This document shows, piece by piece, positions 49,096-59,203 of a DNA stretch of 61,907 nt. The first letter of the stretch is position 1; each line of letters opens with the position of its first letter. Below the pieces are notes generated by a model. That model was not told the DNA's origin and did no database searches. It worked only from the letters and a program-made list of their open reading frames with translations. Origin of the DNA: Neochlamydia sp. AcF84 (GTDB taxonomy: Bacteria > Chlamydiota > Chlamydiia > Chlamydiales > Parachlamydiaceae); the NCBI RefSeq assembly GCF_011087585.1, contig NZ_VJOT01000076.1, positions 1 to 61,907 of the forward strand, read 5' to 3'. Position numbers and translations under genes: made by a program.

Positions 49096-49985
49096 ACATG
49101 ACCCTTTAAAATATTATTTTCTTTTTCAGCAATGTCTAACAGATATTGGCCATATCCACTTTTACCTAATTTTTCTCCCAAAGCATAAAGTTGTTCTAGG
49201 GAAATAAATTTTTGATGGTAAGCAATTTCCTCAAGTGCCGCAATACAGTAGCCCTGCCGCTCTTCGATCACTTGTACAAATTGGCTTGCTTGCATCAAGC
49301 TTTCATAAGTTCCTGCATCTAACCAAGCGAAGCCTCTGCCCATGATATTTAGGGAAACTTGACCTTTTTCCATGTAGATGCGATTAATATCGGTAATTTC
49401 TAATTCGCCTCTTGCCGAGGGTTTTAAACTTTGAGCAATTTCTACTACTTGATTGTCATAAAAATAGAGGCCGGTGACAGCAATATTGGATTTTGGCTGG
49501 GCAGGTTTTTCTTCTAATGAGATCACTAGGCCTTTTTCATTTACTTCCGCGACACCATAACGTTCGGGCGATTTGACTTCATACCCAAAGAGAGTAGCGC
49601 CAATTGCTTTTGAAAGAGCTTTCTCTAGCAAAGGCTCTAGCTGGTTGCCGTAGAAGATATTATCCCCTAAGATTAAGCAAACAGCATCGTTGCCAATGAA
49701 ATCTTGGCCAATAATAAATGCTTCAGCAAGGCCGTTTGGTTTAGCTTGTACGGCGTAACTTAGCGATAAGCCATATTGCGAGCCATCACCCAAGAGTCTT
49801 TTAAATAAAAATTGTTCTTCAGCCGTCGTGATGATAAGAATATCTTGGATATGAGCTAACATCAGAATAGAGAGGGGATAATAGATCATGGGTTTGTTAT
49901 AGACAGGAAGTAGCTGTTTAGAAACTCCTATGGTTAGGGGATGCAAACGCGTGCCGCTGCCACCTGCTAAAATAATACCTTTCAT
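49092..49985 (-). CDS. rfbA: Glucose-1-phosphate thymidylyltransferase
   Basis: 297 residues. The nucleotidyltransferase signature [20 protein letters not shown] opens the protein, followed by [17 protein letters not shown] and, near residue 108, ILGDNIFYG with a metal-binding Asp. The enzyme makes dTDP-glucose from dTTP and glucose 1-phosphate. It is the first gene of a two-gene rfbA-rfbB unit, translationally coupled to rfbB. A promoter with TTGACA is predicted 55 bases upstream. The product may feed a cell-surface glycan or a glycosylated natural product; the window does not decide. Confidence 0.94.
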   Translation of the reverse strand: MKGIILAGGSGTRLHPLTIGVSKQLLPVYNKPMIYYPLSILMLAHIQDILIITTAEEQFLFKRLLGDGSQYGLSLSYAVQAKPNGLAEAFIIGQDFIGNDAVCLILGDNIFYGNQLEPLLEKALSKAIGATLFGYEVKSPERYGVAEVNEKGLVISLEEKPAQPKSNIAVTGLYFYDNQVVEIAQSLKPSARGELEITDINRIYMEKGQVSLNIMGRGFAWLDAGTYESLMQASQFVQVIEERQGYCIAALEEIAYHQKFISLEQLYALGEKLGKSGYGQYLLDIAEKENNILKGHV

Positions 49986-50039
49986 TGTTTTATGCCTTGT
50001 AAGGTAAGAATTTATGAAAATATCTTAAGATTTTAAAGG

Positions 50040-50068
50040 ATGTTATGAATGTTGCAGGAATTTGTCAA
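50040..50068 (-). promoter_or_regulatory. Promoter of rfbA-rfbB
   Basis: On the minus strand TTGACA (50063-50068) and TAACAT (50040-50045) are separated by 17 bases, placing the transcript start about 48 bases before the rfbA ATG. Confidence 0.6.
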
Positions 50069-50218
50069 TTTTTTTGAACAGCGGTTATTTTCAGGATTTA
50101 AACATCAAGAGGGGTAGCCAAAAATGCTGCCGCTTATCAGTTGATAAACGATTTTACATTTAAATTATTAAAGGTTAACCTATTGCTAATTAATTATAGT
50201 GGTTTTTCCAGGTTAATC

Positions 50219-50247
50219 TTGCAAGAGAATTCGGTTTGCACAATAAT
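50219..50247 (+). promoter_or_regulatory. Possible promoter of thyX
   Basis: TTGCAA (50219-50224) and AATAAT (50242-50247) with a 17-base spacer lie about 35 bases before the thyX ATG. The -10 match is only fair. Confidence 0.4.
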
Positions 50248-50282
50248 TTTGCCATCCAGCAAAATCTATTCATGGGTAAAGT

Positions 50283-51929
50283 ATGTTATTAGATGACTAT
50301 GAAGAATTCTCAGAAAGCCAACGTAAAATTTTGGAACGTTATGTGACCAACACAAGTGGTCATATTTTCGTTCTTCGTAATCTTCCTGAGGTTATCAAGG
50401 GAGCTTTGTTTTCACGCTACTCGCGTTCTACTTTAGGCCTGCGTTCGCTGTTACTTAAAGAATTTATCTCCAATGAAGAAGAATCGGGATTTTTAACTAT
50501 TGCCGGGGCAGATAAGGAGCACTCAGAGCAGGATAACGACCAGTCTTTAGCTATCAAAAAAGCACAAAATTTCTATGATCGCATTTTGGATGGATATGGA
50601 GATGACTCTATAGGAGAGCTAGGAGGAGCTCACATAGCCATTGAAAATGTTTCTATGCTATCGGCTAAGTTTATTGAAGACTGTCGCATAGGAGGCTCGC
50701 CTTTGGAGAAGTCTACACGCTATATTTATTTTGATCAAAAAGTTAAGGGAGAGTACCTTTTTTATCGCGAGCCCATCTTAATGACTTCTGCTTATCGAGA
50801 TATCTATGTAAACACTTGCAATATGCTTTTTGAAACTTACTCTAAGCTTATCCCGCCTTTAACTCAATTGTTTGAAGAAAAGTTTCCTTATCATCCTACT
50901 GCTTCAAAGACGGCCTATACAGCGGCTTTAAGAGCGAAGGTATTAGATTGCTTGAGAGGCTTGTTGCCTGCAGGAACCTTGACTAATATGGGGATTTTCG
51001 GCAATGGACGTTTTTATGAGCAGATGATCCATAAGCTCCATTGTAACAATTTAGCGGAAATGCAAGGTATTGGAAAAAGAATGTGCGATGAATTATCTAA
51101 AGTAATTCCTTCTTTTGTGCGTAGGGCTGAACCTACCCACAAGACCCATGAAAACTTTTGTAGGTTTTTTGAAGCTATGCAAACAGATCTTCAGGTGGTT
51201 GCTAATCTTAACGTAGGATATCCTGAAAAAAGTAGTGAGCCAGGTGTTCGTTTAATAGGCGATGATCAGGATGCCGTAATTAAAGTAGCTGCTGCCTTAT
51301 TATTTTCACATAGCAATAAAAGTTTAGTGGATCTGTGGCAGCATTGCCTGGGATTACCAGAAGAAGAGTTAATTCGCATCCTAGATGCTGGCTGTAACGC
51401 GCGCGAAAATCGGCGACATAAATCTCCCCGTGCTCTTGAACATGCTAATTTTACTTTCGAATTTATTACCGATTTTGGTGCTTATCGTGACCTCCATCGT
51501 CATCGTCTACTTACGCAAGAACGCCAGTTGCTAGGCTGTGATTATGGCTACTACATCCCTCCCGAAATTTCGGGTACTTCTTTGGAAGAAGATTACACAA
51601 TGGCCATGCATAAAGCTAAAGAGGCTTACCAGGCAATCGCGACGGAATTTCCTGAAGAAGCCCAGTATGTAGTTCCTATGGCTTATAATGTAAGATGGTA
51701 TTTTCAGATTAACTTGCGCGCCCTCCAGTGGATGTGTGAGTTGCGTTCTGCTGCTGCAGGCCATCCTACCTATCGTTTTATTGCCCAAAGCATGGCTCGC
51801 CAAGTTTGTGAAAAATTTCCTGCTTTTGAGCGTTTCTTTAAGTTTGTCGATTTTGAAGGATATGACATGGGAAGAATGGGCCAGGAACAACGGCGGGTGG
51901 AAAAGCATCATTTCAAGCAAAGAGTTTAG
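50283..51929 (+). CDS. thyX: Flavin-dependent thymidylate synthase ThyX, long chlamydial form
   Basis: 548 residues, about twice the usual ThyX length. This agrees with the long ThyX known from Chlamydia trachomatis (CT632, shown biochemically to make dTMP). Two ThyX-like regions are visible. The N-terminal part has FSRYSRSTLGLRSLLLKEF, ENVSMLSAKFIED and SPLEKSTRYIYFD. The C-terminal part has RDLHRHRLLTQERQLLG, close to the RHRxxSxxxxSxR motif but with Thr/Gln at the serine positions, and RAAEPxx-like spacing before ELRSAAAGHPTYR. The reaction methylates dUMP using methylene-tetrahydrofolate, FAD and NADPH. Monocistronic; possible promoter just upstream. Confidence 0.85.
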   Translation: MLLDDYEEFSESQRKILERYVTNTSGHIFVLRNLPEVIKGALFSRYSRSTLGLRSLLLKEFISNEEESGFLTIAGADKEHSEQDNDQSLAIKKAQNFYDRILDGYGDDSIGELGGAHIAIENVSMLSAKFIEDCRIGGSPLEKSTRYIYFDQKVKGEYLFYREPILMTSAYRDIYVNTCNMLFETYSKLIPPLTQLFEEKFPYHPTASKTAYTAALRAKVLDCLRGLLPAGTLTNMGIFGNGRFYEQMIHKLHCNNLAEMQGIGKRMCDELSKVIPSFVRRAEPTHKTHENFCRFFEAMQTDLQVVANLNVGYPEKSSEPGVRLIGDDQDAVIKVAAALLFSHSNKSLVDLWQHCLGLPEEELIRILDAGCNARENRRHKSPRALEHANFTFEFITDFGAYRDLHRHRLLTQERQLLGCDYGYYIPPEISGTSLEEDYTMAMHKAKEAYQAIATEFPEEAQYVVPMAYNVRWYFQINLRALQWMCELRSAAAGHPTYRFIAQSMARQVCEKFPAFERFFKFVDFEGYDMGRMGQEQRRVEKHHFKQRV

Positions 51930-52404
51930 AAAAATTTTCTGAGCATCTGAAAACCAGATAATTAAGTGAAAGCGATTTCCACTTTAGAGCTTGTTTTTAG
52001 GTTAAAGCGTTTCCCTTACCTGCTTTTATTATTAATAAGCATTTGCATAAAATGTAAATAACAAGGGGGCTATCTTTACGCTATACTTTATCATTTTGAA
52101 GAGGTTGTTAAAATCCTCTATAGCCTCTTACTTATTAAAAACTTTTTTATAAGAATTCTAAGCTTTTTAATTTCAAGGGAGTGCTATATTTTCTTAAGCT
52201 GGAGCTTCATTTTTATCTTCTCAATAATAAAACTAGAGTGGTAGCATACTAAAAATTTATTACGCTAAGCCTTATGAGTACTCGATTTTATTTTTCTAGA
52301 TTTTTACCCTTCTTTTGGTGACAATAAATCACCTACATAATTTTTTTCTAACTATTTGTCTTTTTATTAATCACCAAGCTTTTAATTTGTTTTCTGGAAA
52401 AAAC
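51930..52404. other. Intergenic, possible thyX terminator
   Basis: About 475 bases with no gene. A weak hairpin (aagtgaaa with tttccactt, 51964-51985) followed by TTGTTTTT may terminate thyX. The stretch just before 52405 could be read as an N-terminal extension of the permease from a TTG at 52315, but this has no ribosome binding site. Confidence 0.35.
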
Positions 52405-53622
52405 ATGGATAATCAAACGTTTGCTTCTCAAGGGAGTATTTTAGGTGCTATTTTATTAGTGGCCGGTTGTTGTATTGGTGCTGGGATGTTAGGCTTGCCT
52501 GTCTTATCCGCGCAAGCGGGTTTTAAGCCCTCAGTCATCATGTTTATCATCTGTTGGATCTTTATGCTGTCTACAGGGTTATTGCTGTTAGAGGCTAATC
52601 TTTGGTTTGAAGAAGATATTAATGTGGTATCTTTAGCTGATCGAACGCTAGGAAAGATGGGTAAAGCGGTGGGTTGGATAGTTTTTCTTTTTCTTTTTTA
52701 CTCTCTGATGGTAGCTTATGTAACAGGCAGTGGCGCACTATTTGCCGATTTTTTTGATCTGTTTTTTGCCATTCATCTTCCAAGGTGGGTAGGGGGGCTC
52801 CTAATGAGCGCTCTATTCGGTCTTATGATTTACAATGGAACAGGGACAGTAGACAAATTTAATCGTTTGCTTATGATCGGACTGATTCTTACCTATCTTT
52901 TAATCGTCTTTATGGGCAGTTCCCATGTAGATCAAAAGCTTTTAAAACACTGTGATTGGTCAGCAGCTTTTTTCGTTATCCCTGCTATGATTGTCTCTTT
53001 TGGATTTCATAATCTGGTACCCAGTTTAACTCAGTATTTAGGAAGGGATAGCCGACGCTTGTGCATAGCATTGGCAATCGGTAGCTTTATTCCTTTGATT
53101 ATTTATCTAGCATGGCAGAGGCTTATTTTAGGTATTGTACCTTTAGAAGGTAGAGATAGCTTAAGAGTAGCCTGCAACGAAGGGCAGATGGCGACTCAAG
53201 CTTTAAAACTAGTAATAGGGGCTTCATGGGTGGGAGATATTGCTCAATTTTTTGCTTTCTTTGCTATTGTTACTTCGTTTCTGGGAGTGGCGTTAAGCTT
53301 TGTCGATTTTTTAGCGGATGGTTTTAAAATTCCAAAAAAAAGGGGCGGGAAAATCACTTTGTGTAGTCTAGCACTGCTGCCACCTTATCTTTTCTCGCTT
53401 ATTCATCCTGGCGTATTTTTAACAGCCCTCAACTATGCAGGTGGATTTGGGGCTGTCATTATCTTTGGCATCTTACCAGCGTTGATGGTGTGGTCAGGAC
53501 GTTATCATAAAAACTTTAGAGGACCTCAATTCATCGCTGGCGGCAAACCTATGCTTTTGCTGATCATTTTGTGTTCGGTAAGCATTATTATTTTACAATT
53601 ATATCAGACGATAACCTCTTAA
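52405..53622 (+). CDS. tyrP: Aromatic amino acid permease TyrP-like, copy 1
   Basis: 405 residues from the ATG at 52405 (GGAAA upstream), matching the length of its neighbour. About eleven hydrophobic segments. The HAAAP-family opening ILLVAGCCIGAGMLGLPVLS is clear in TM1, followed by AGFKPSVIMFIICWIFMLST. These proton symporters import tyrosine or tryptophan across the inner membrane. In Chlamydia tyrP is also present as a tandem pair whose copy number varies between strains. The first gene of a closely spaced group: copy 2 follows after 15 bases and trpS shortly after, which suggests coordinated tryptophan or tyrosine uptake and charging. Confidence 0.88.
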   Translation: MDNQTFASQGSILGAILLVAGCCIGAGMLGLPVLSAQAGFKPSVIMFIICWIFMLSTGLLLLEANLWFEEDINVVSLADRTLGKMGKAVGWIVFLFLFYSLMVAYVTGSGALFADFFDLFFAIHLPRWVGGLLMSALFGLMIYNGTGTVDKFNRLLMIGLILTYLLIVFMGSSHVDQKLLKHCDWSAAFFVIPAMIVSFGFHNLVPSLTQYLGRDSRRLCIALAIGSFIPLIIYLAWQRLILGIVPLEGRDSLRVACNEGQMATQALKLVIGASWVGDIAQFFAFFAIVTSFLGVALSFVDFLADGFKIPKKRGGKITLCSLALLPPYLFSLIHPGVFLTALNYAGGFGAVIIFGILPALMVWSGRYHKNFRGPQFIAGGKPMLLLIILCSVSIIILQLYQTITS

Positions 53623-53637
53623 CGATGGAAAAGTAGG

Positions 53638-54864
53638 ATGCTTAAAAGCCAGTATAAGCTTATGGGAGGAATACTTCTCGTAGCGGGAACAACTATAGGA
53701 GCAGGGATGTTAGCTCTTCCTGTAATTACAGGTTTTGCAGGCTTTTTTCCCTCAATTTTTCTCCTAGCGCTTTTTTGGATTTACATGACCTATACAGCTC
53801 TTTTGCTACTCGAAGTTAACCTGGCGATGGGGAGCCAGGTAAATATCATTTCTATGGCAAAGCAAACTTTAGGACGGCCAGGAGAATGGATTGGATGGGT
53901 GACTTACCTGTTTTTGCTCTATTCTTTAACTACAGCTTATCTTGCAGGAAGCGGCCCTATCATTATTGATTGCATAAAACTGCTAACAGGTTATTCTTTA
54001 CCTGCCTGGCTAGGAGCGGTCTGCTTATTGATCATTTTTAGCTGCTTTTTACATCAAGGCACCCGTTCGGTAGATTATCTTAATCGCTTATTGATGGCAG
54101 GGCTAGCCATGGCGTATGTGATAATGGTTCTATTTCTCGCTCCCTGTGTAGATATCAGCTTATTAAAACATGTGGATCCCAAGTACTTACTAATTTCGGT
54201 AGCTATCGTGGCTACCTCTTTTGGTTTTCACATTATTATTCCTAGTCTTATCCACTATTTGGAAAGGAATATTACGCACGTAAAAATGGCTATTTGGGTA
54301 GGAGGGTTGATTCCTTTTATTGTTTATCTTCTATGGGAACTGCTAACATTAGGGATCATTCCTTTAAAAGGAGTTCATGGGCTAAAAGATGGCTATGAAA
54401 ATGGCTCTAACGGGGCCTATCTGCTATCGATAGTTTTAGGAAACACTCACCTTGCCTTAGTGGCACGTTGTTTTTCTTTCTTTGCCATACTCACCAGCTT
54501 CTTAGGGGTTTCTTTAAGCCTCTTTGATTGCCTTAAAGATGCTTTAAAGATAGAAAAAACACATAAAGGGCAGGCAGCTTTATTTGCCTGTACATTTATT
54601 CCGCCGTTAGTTTTTGCTTTATCTGGTCCTCGTATCTTTTTAGTCGCTTTAGAGTATGCCGGTGCTTTTGGGGTTGTGATTTTATTAGGATTATTTCCGC
54701 CCCTGATGGCATGGTCTAAGCGCTATAGGCTGTTTTGGCCTTCTTCTTATCAAGTGGGTGGAGGAAAAGAAGGGTTAATAGGGGCCATAATTTTTTCTTT
54801 GCTAGTCATTTTAGTAGAGCTTGCTAATCAAATAGGATTAATAAAAATCGAAATGAATTTTTAA
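53638..54864 (+). CDS. tyrP: Aromatic amino acid permease TyrP-like, copy 2
   Basis: 408 residues, a clear but diverged paralogue of the preceding gene. TM1 reads ILLVAGTTIGAGMLALPVIT; shared blocks include SFGFHxxxPSL, LGIIPLKG / LGIVPLEG, and FFAILTSFLGVSLSLFDCLK. The divergence is broad across the gene, so the duplication is old and substrate preference may differ (tyrosine against tryptophan, for example), which sequence alone cannot settle. It starts 15 bases after copy 1 and ends 12 bases before trpS, so the three are probably cotranscribed. Confidence 0.88.
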   Translation: MLKSQYKLMGGILLVAGTTIGAGMLALPVITGFAGFFPSIFLLALFWIYMTYTALLLLEVNLAMGSQVNIISMAKQTLGRPGEWIGWVTYLFLLYSLTTAYLAGSGPIIIDCIKLLTGYSLPAWLGAVCLLIIFSCFLHQGTRSVDYLNRLLMAGLAMAYVIMVLFLAPCVDISLLKHVDPKYLLISVAIVATSFGFHIIIPSLIHYLERNITHVKMAIWVGGLIPFIVYLLWELLTLGIIPLKGVHGLKDGYENGSNGAYLLSIVLGNTHLALVARCFSFFAILTSFLGVSLSLFDCLKDALKIEKTHKGQAALFACTFIPPLVFALSGPRIFLVALEYAGAFGVVILLGLFPPLMAWSKRYRLFWPSSYQVGGGKEGLIGAIIFSLLVILVELANQIGLIKIEMNF

Positions 54865-54876
54865 AGGATAATAGAT

Positions 54877-55959
54877 ATGTCTCAAAACGCTAAGAAAAGA
54901 ATCCTTACTGGCGATCGTCCGACAGGTCTTCTACATTTAGGCCATTATGTAGGTTCATTAAAAAACCGAGTAGCTTATCAAGAGCACTATGAGTGTTACC
55001 TGATTATCGCCGATCTCCATATGTTAACGACTAAGCCAACCAAAGAAGATATTCTAAAGATGCGTGAGCATCTTAAAGAGATGGTCTTAGATTACTTAGC
55101 TTGTGGTATCGATCCTGCTAAAACCACTATTTATCTTCAATCAGCTACACCGGCCGTTTATGAAATGAATCTTATTTTTGAAATGATGATTTCTTTAAAT
55201 CGCCTAACAGGCTTACCTAGCTTGAAGGAAATGGCCCGCAATGCCCATATGGATCCTGAGAGTGTGCCCTTTGGTTTGGTAGGATATCCTGTTCTGCAAA
55301 CGGCCGATATTCTCATGCCCCGTGCCCATGTAGTGCCCGTGGGGAAAGATAATGAAGCCCATGTTGAGCTGGCAAGAGACATAGCTCGTAGATTTAATCA
55401 ATTGTATGGTGAAGTTTTTCCTATGCCTGAAGCCTCTATCAGTGAGGTACCCACCTTAGTAGGCATTGATAATAAAGGAAAGATGAGCAAATCTGCAGGC
55501 AACTGTATCTTTTTGTCAGATGATAAAAAGGCCGTAGAAAAAAAGGTAAAAAGCATGTATACCGATCCTAATAGAATTCATGCTCATCAACCCGGGACAG
55601 TGGAAGGAAATCCTGTGTTTACTTTTCATGCAATTTTCAATCAGGATAAAAGCGAAGTTGAAGATTTAAAAAAACGCTATCGTGAGGGCAAGGTGGGGGA
55701 CGTAGAAGTAAAAGAAAAATTAGCTGTAGCTTTAAATCTTTTCTTAGAGCCTCTACGGGAGCGACGCCAATATTTTGCTGAAGAGAAGGGCTTGGTCGAA
55801 GAGATTATTTATGAAGGGACTCAGAAAATGATCGAGGTTTCTAATGCCACTGTAAAAGAAATGCGCAGTGCGATGGGATTAATGGGCAATTGGAATAAAA
55901 TTTCTCGGATAGCTCGCGAACGTCGTGAAAAAATTGCCTCTCAATCATTATATTCTTAA
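54877..55959 (+). CDS. trpS: Tryptophanyl-tRNA synthetase
   Basis: 360 residues, class I synthetase. The HIGH motif is HLGH at 20-23 (TGLLHLGHYVG) and the KMSKS motif is KMSKSAGN near 202-209. The enzyme charges tRNA-Trp with tryptophan in the cytosol. AGGA lies seven to eight bases upstream of the ATG. The gene follows two aromatic permeases by 12 bases, so tryptophan import and charging may be expressed together. In Chlamydia trpS lies directly before uvrB; here the same order is kept with a 600-base gap. Confidence 0.96.
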   Translation: MSQNAKKRILTGDRPTGLLHLGHYVGSLKNRVAYQEHYECYLIIADLHMLTTKPTKEDILKMREHLKEMVLDYLACGIDPAKTTIYLQSATPAVYEMNLIFEMMISLNRLTGLPSLKEMARNAHMDPESVPFGLVGYPVLQTADILMPRAHVVPVGKDNEAHVELARDIARRFNQLYGEVFPMPEASISEVPTLVGIDNKGKMSKSAGNCIFLSDDKKAVEKKVKSMYTDPNRIHAHQPGTVEGNPVFTFHAIFNQDKSEVEDLKKRYREGKVGDVEVKEKLAVALNLFLEPLRERRQYFAEEKGLVEEIIYEGTQKMIEVSNATVKEMRSAMGLMGNWNKISRIARERREKIASQSLYS

Positions 55960-56496
55960 AATCTTCTGTTTTTGCAGGTTTTAAAAGCTAAATCTGTAAT
56001 TTCAAGAAGAAATTTATGTCTCTCTCAGCTGTCTCTCTTACTGAAGGGCCTGGTTTTTTAAGAGTATGATTGCCTAAAGGGCGCCTTAAAAGCTTATTAT
56101 CAGTTTTTTACTTTGCCGAATCAGGTAATAAAGCCACAAGCTTTTGCAGTAAGAGCCTAAAATGCTTTTCAGCCTATTTTTCTTTAACTTAAGATTTAAT
56201 CTGATTAGATAGCCATCATTTTGCTGAAGGAAGGCTACTGAGCTGCTGATTATCGAGGTTCGTAGTTTGATAAGCTATGCTCTAACTCTATAGATAGAGG
56301 GGGCTGATTTCTACTAAATATAAGTTCGTAATATAATATCTTTACCGTTTAATATCTTTAATGCCTATGAAGTGACTCTCTTGAGCAAAAGTGCTTTTTT
56401 CAAATACAGAGGGAGGAGGGGTTATTATCTTTTACCAACCCTTTAAAGCTTAAAATAAGGCTTCAAAGCAAATTCAGCCAGAAATGAAAATATGCT
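55960..56496. other. Intergenic between trpS and uvrB, no gene seen
   Basis: About 540 bases, AT-rich, with no credible reading frame and no strong terminator. In related chlamydiae trpS and uvrB are close together, so this may be decayed or expanded sequence. Confidence 0.35.
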
Positions 56497-56524
56497 TTGT
56501 GGCATTCAGAAAAAATGTTATACT
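56497..56524 (+). promoter_or_regulatory. Promoter of uvrB
   Basis: TTGTGG (56497-56502) and TATACT (56519-56524) with a 16-base spacer, about 35 bases before the uvrB ATG. Confidence 0.55.
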
Positions 56525-56559
56525 TAATTTTTCCTTAAACTTTCTACCTACAATTATTT

Positions 56560-58554
56560 ATGTTTAAGTTAGTAACTGATTATAAGCCTTGTGGAGATCA
56601 ACCTCAAGCTATAGAAAAGCTTAGTGAAGGCGTTCTGCAGGATCGTAAAACGCAAGTTTTATTAGGCATCACCGGATCGGGTAAAACCTTTACGATTGCT
56701 AATGTAATTGCTAGGACCCAGCGACCTGCTTTAATTATTGCTCATAATAAAACTTTAGCAGCGCAGCTTTATCAAGAGTTTAAGACATTTTTCCCTCATA
56801 ATGCTGTAGAATATTTTGTCTCCTACTATGATTACTATCAGCCTGAGGCTTACATCGCTCGTACAGATACTTATATTGAAAAAGATATGGCTATTAACGA
56901 TCGCATAGATAAATTGCGGTTAAGTGCTACACGTTCTCTTTTAGAAAGGCGCGATGTTATCATTGTTGCCTCTGTTTCTTGCATTTATGGCTTAGGGTCT
57001 CCTGAGTATTATCGCGAAATGAATCTTACCTTAGAAACAGGTCAGACGCGGCGTCGTGATGAGATTCTTCTACATCTGGTAGAAATGCAATATAAACGCA
57101 ATGACATGGACTTTTCGCGGGCGACTTTTCGTGTTAGAGGAGATGTATTGGATATTTTTCCTGCCTACGAAGAGGAGCGGGCAGTACGTATAGAGTTTTT
57201 TGGGGATGAGATCGAACAGATTAGCGAAATAGATCCTTTATTAGGTAAAGTACGGCATCGTCTAGAAAATATCACTATTTATCCTAGTTCCCACCACGTC
57301 ACTCCCGAAGAAGTTCGTTTGCATGCTCTTGAAACGATTAAGGCCGAATTAGAAGAACGTGCCAGCTATTATGAAAAAGAAAAAAGATATATTGAGCATC
57401 AAAGGATTGTAGAGCGTACACGTTATGATCTAGAAATGATTAAAGAAATAGGCTTTTGTAAGGGTATCGAAAATTATTCACGCCATTTTAGTAAGCGTAA
57501 TCCTGGTGATCCGCCTCCATGTCTCATCGATTATTTTCCAGGTGATTATCTAATGATCATTGATGAATCCCATCAAACGGTGCCGCAGCTACGTGCCATG
57601 TGTAATGGAGATCGTGCGCGTAAAGAAACACTGGTTAACTTTGGCTTTCGACTTCCTTCTGCTTTTGACAACAGACCTTTGCAATTTGAAGAAACTTACA
57701 AGCGTATTCATCAGGTGATCTATGTTTCCGCAACCCCTAGTCCCTGGGAAGTTGCTGAGGCTAGCGGTGAAGTGATTGAGCAAGTGATCCGCCCCACCGG
57801 CCTACTTGATCCGGAGATTGAAGTGCGCCCTGCTGAAGGACAAGTTGATGATTGCTTAGCAGAGATTCATCAGCATACGAGCAAGGGGGGCCGCGTACTT
57901 GTTACCACTTTGACTAAACGTCTATCTGAGGAACTAAGTAAATATCTTAACGAACTGGGCGTACATACTAAATACTTACACTCTGATATTGATACGATTG
58001 AGCGAATGCAGATTATCCGCGATTTACGGGCTGGAGTATTTGATGTGTTAGTCGGGATTAACTTATTGCGGGAAGGTCTAGATATCCCAGAGGTTTCCTT
58101 AGTGTGCATATTGGATGCCGATAAAGAAGGCTTCCTACGCAGCGAAACGGCGCTAATTCAAACTTGTGGCAGAGCAGCTCGTAATAGTGAAGGGCGCGTC
58201 ATTATGTATGCTGACAAGAAAACCAAAGCGATTCAAGACGCGCTAAGAATCACTCAAGAACGTCGCGCTATCCAACAAAAATATAATGCAGAACATGGGA
58301 TTACTCCCCGAACTGTCCATCGAGAAATTTCTCCTTTGGTAGAAGAGGTAGAGGAAGAGTCTAAAAAAAGGAAAAAAACTTTAAAAGTGGCCGAATCCCA
58401 GCATGAGTATCTTACCTTAGAAGAAGTTCGCACTAAAATCAAAACGTTAGAAGTAGCTATGAAACGCGCAGCTAAAACTATGCAGTTTGAAGAAGCTGCA
58501 GAGCTACGCGACCAAATGCGTCGATATCAGCAGATGGAAATAGATCTTGCCTAA
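56560..58554 (+). CDS. uvrB: Excinuclease ABC subunit B
   Basis: 664 residues, the usual length. Walker A GITGSGKT is at 36-43, the beta-hairpin [11 protein letters not shown] near 93, DESHQTVPQ as the helicase motif II region, and helicase motif VI in [14 protein letters not shown]. The C-terminal UVR motif ([20 protein letters not shown]) binds UvrC. UvrB verifies damage delivered by UvrA and positions UvrC for dual incision in nucleotide excision repair. Preceded by its own promoter. The gene after it in Chlamydia is usually eno; here the synteny ends in LRR relics, so a rearrangement lies at about 58.6 kb. Confidence 0.97.
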   Translation: MFKLVTDYKPCGDQPQAIEKLSEGVLQDRKTQVLLGITGSGKTFTIANVIARTQRPALIIAHNKTLAAQLYQEFKTFFPHNAVEYFVSYYDYYQPEAYIARTDTYIEKDMAINDRIDKLRLSATRSLLERRDVIIVASVSCIYGLGSPEYYREMNLTLETGQTRRRDEILLHLVEMQYKRNDMDFSRATFRVRGDVLDIFPAYEEERAVRIEFFGDEIEQISEIDPLLGKVRHRLENITIYPSSHHVTPEEVRLHALETIKAELEERASYYEKEKRYIEHQRIVERTRYDLEMIKEIGFCKGIENYSRHFSKRNPGDPPPCLIDYFPGDYLMIIDESHQTVPQLRAMCNGDRARKETLVNFGFRLPSAFDNRPLQFEETYKRIHQVIYVSATPSPWEVAEASGEVIEQVIRPTGLLDPEIEVRPAEGQVDDCLAEIHQHTSKGGRVLVTTLTKRLSEELSKYLNELGVHTKYLHSDIDTIERMQIIRDLRAGVFDVLVGINLLREGLDIPEVSLVCILDADKEGFLRSETALIQTCGRAARNSEGRVIMYADKKTKAIQDALRITQERRAIQQKYNAEHGITPRTVHREISPLVEEVEEESKKRKKTLKVAESQHEYLTLEEVRTKIKTLEVAMKRAAKTMQFEEAAELRDQMRRYQQMEIDLA

Positions 58555-58967
58555 ACTTCTTTTTGATTCTATTGCTCGAAGAAATGATATTATTTATCAA
58601 GTCTAACCTTAGGTTCTATCGTTTCTAAAACTGAACATACAAGGATCCGGCCTTCTTCCGCAGCAAATTAGTTCCCTAAAAAATATTAAAAAATTAAAAC
58701 TACTCTATAAGATAGGAGGCTTGCTGGCAGCTATAGCTCACGCTCTGCAGCCTCCTTATAAAAAACAAATTTATAACCTTGCTTTAATACGTACCAAATA
58801 GGGTACATGCAGGCTTAAAAGATAAAATCCATGCTAAAGCCAAAGCCCACCCTCTAGGTTGTCTTTTATGCTGGATGCTGGATCTAGTGGTAATGAACCT
58901 TTTAGGAAACGGTTAAAACCCTTAGATGAAGAGACCCGTTTTATGATTGGAACTGACTTTAAAAAGT

Positions 58968-59150
58968 TCAATTTGGTTTGGCTAAAAGAATGAGATGGAT
59001 TCTTTGCCTTATTTGAGAAAAACGGCTCTTTTTGGCGCAATGTTTCAATTCTTCTACCGCTTCTACAGACAGACTGGCGAGCTGGTTTTGATTTAAGTGC
59101 GGATTACTCGTTAAAGATAAGATGGCTAACAGTTTTTTATTTCATTTTAA
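58968..59150 (-). pseudogene. Relic of the 3' end of a leucine-rich-repeat gene
   Basis: The minus strand reads LLAILSLTSNPHLNQNQLAS, then LSVEAVEELKHCAKKSRFSQ, and stops after LLAKPN at 58968. LNQNQL is the core of the LRR unit in the neighbouring intact gene, but this C-terminus differs from it. No start or preceding repeats remain. A second, more damaged copy of the same ending lies at 61091-61371 on the other side of the LRR gene. Confidence 0.55.
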
Positions 59151-59203
59151 CTCACCCTAATTTAAAAAGTATTTAAGTTCATTCTATAATTGAAAACACT
59201 GCC

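Noticed and set aside
48031-49985. rfbA-rfbB as glycosylation genes of the lanthipeptide
   Set aside because: No glycosyltransferase is nearby, the pair has its own promoter and such genes are common for surface sugars; kept only as a low-interest finding.
58834-59040. 68-codon minus-strand frame as a gene
   Set aside because: It lies in a different frame from the recognisable LRR-relic reading and has no ribosome binding site.
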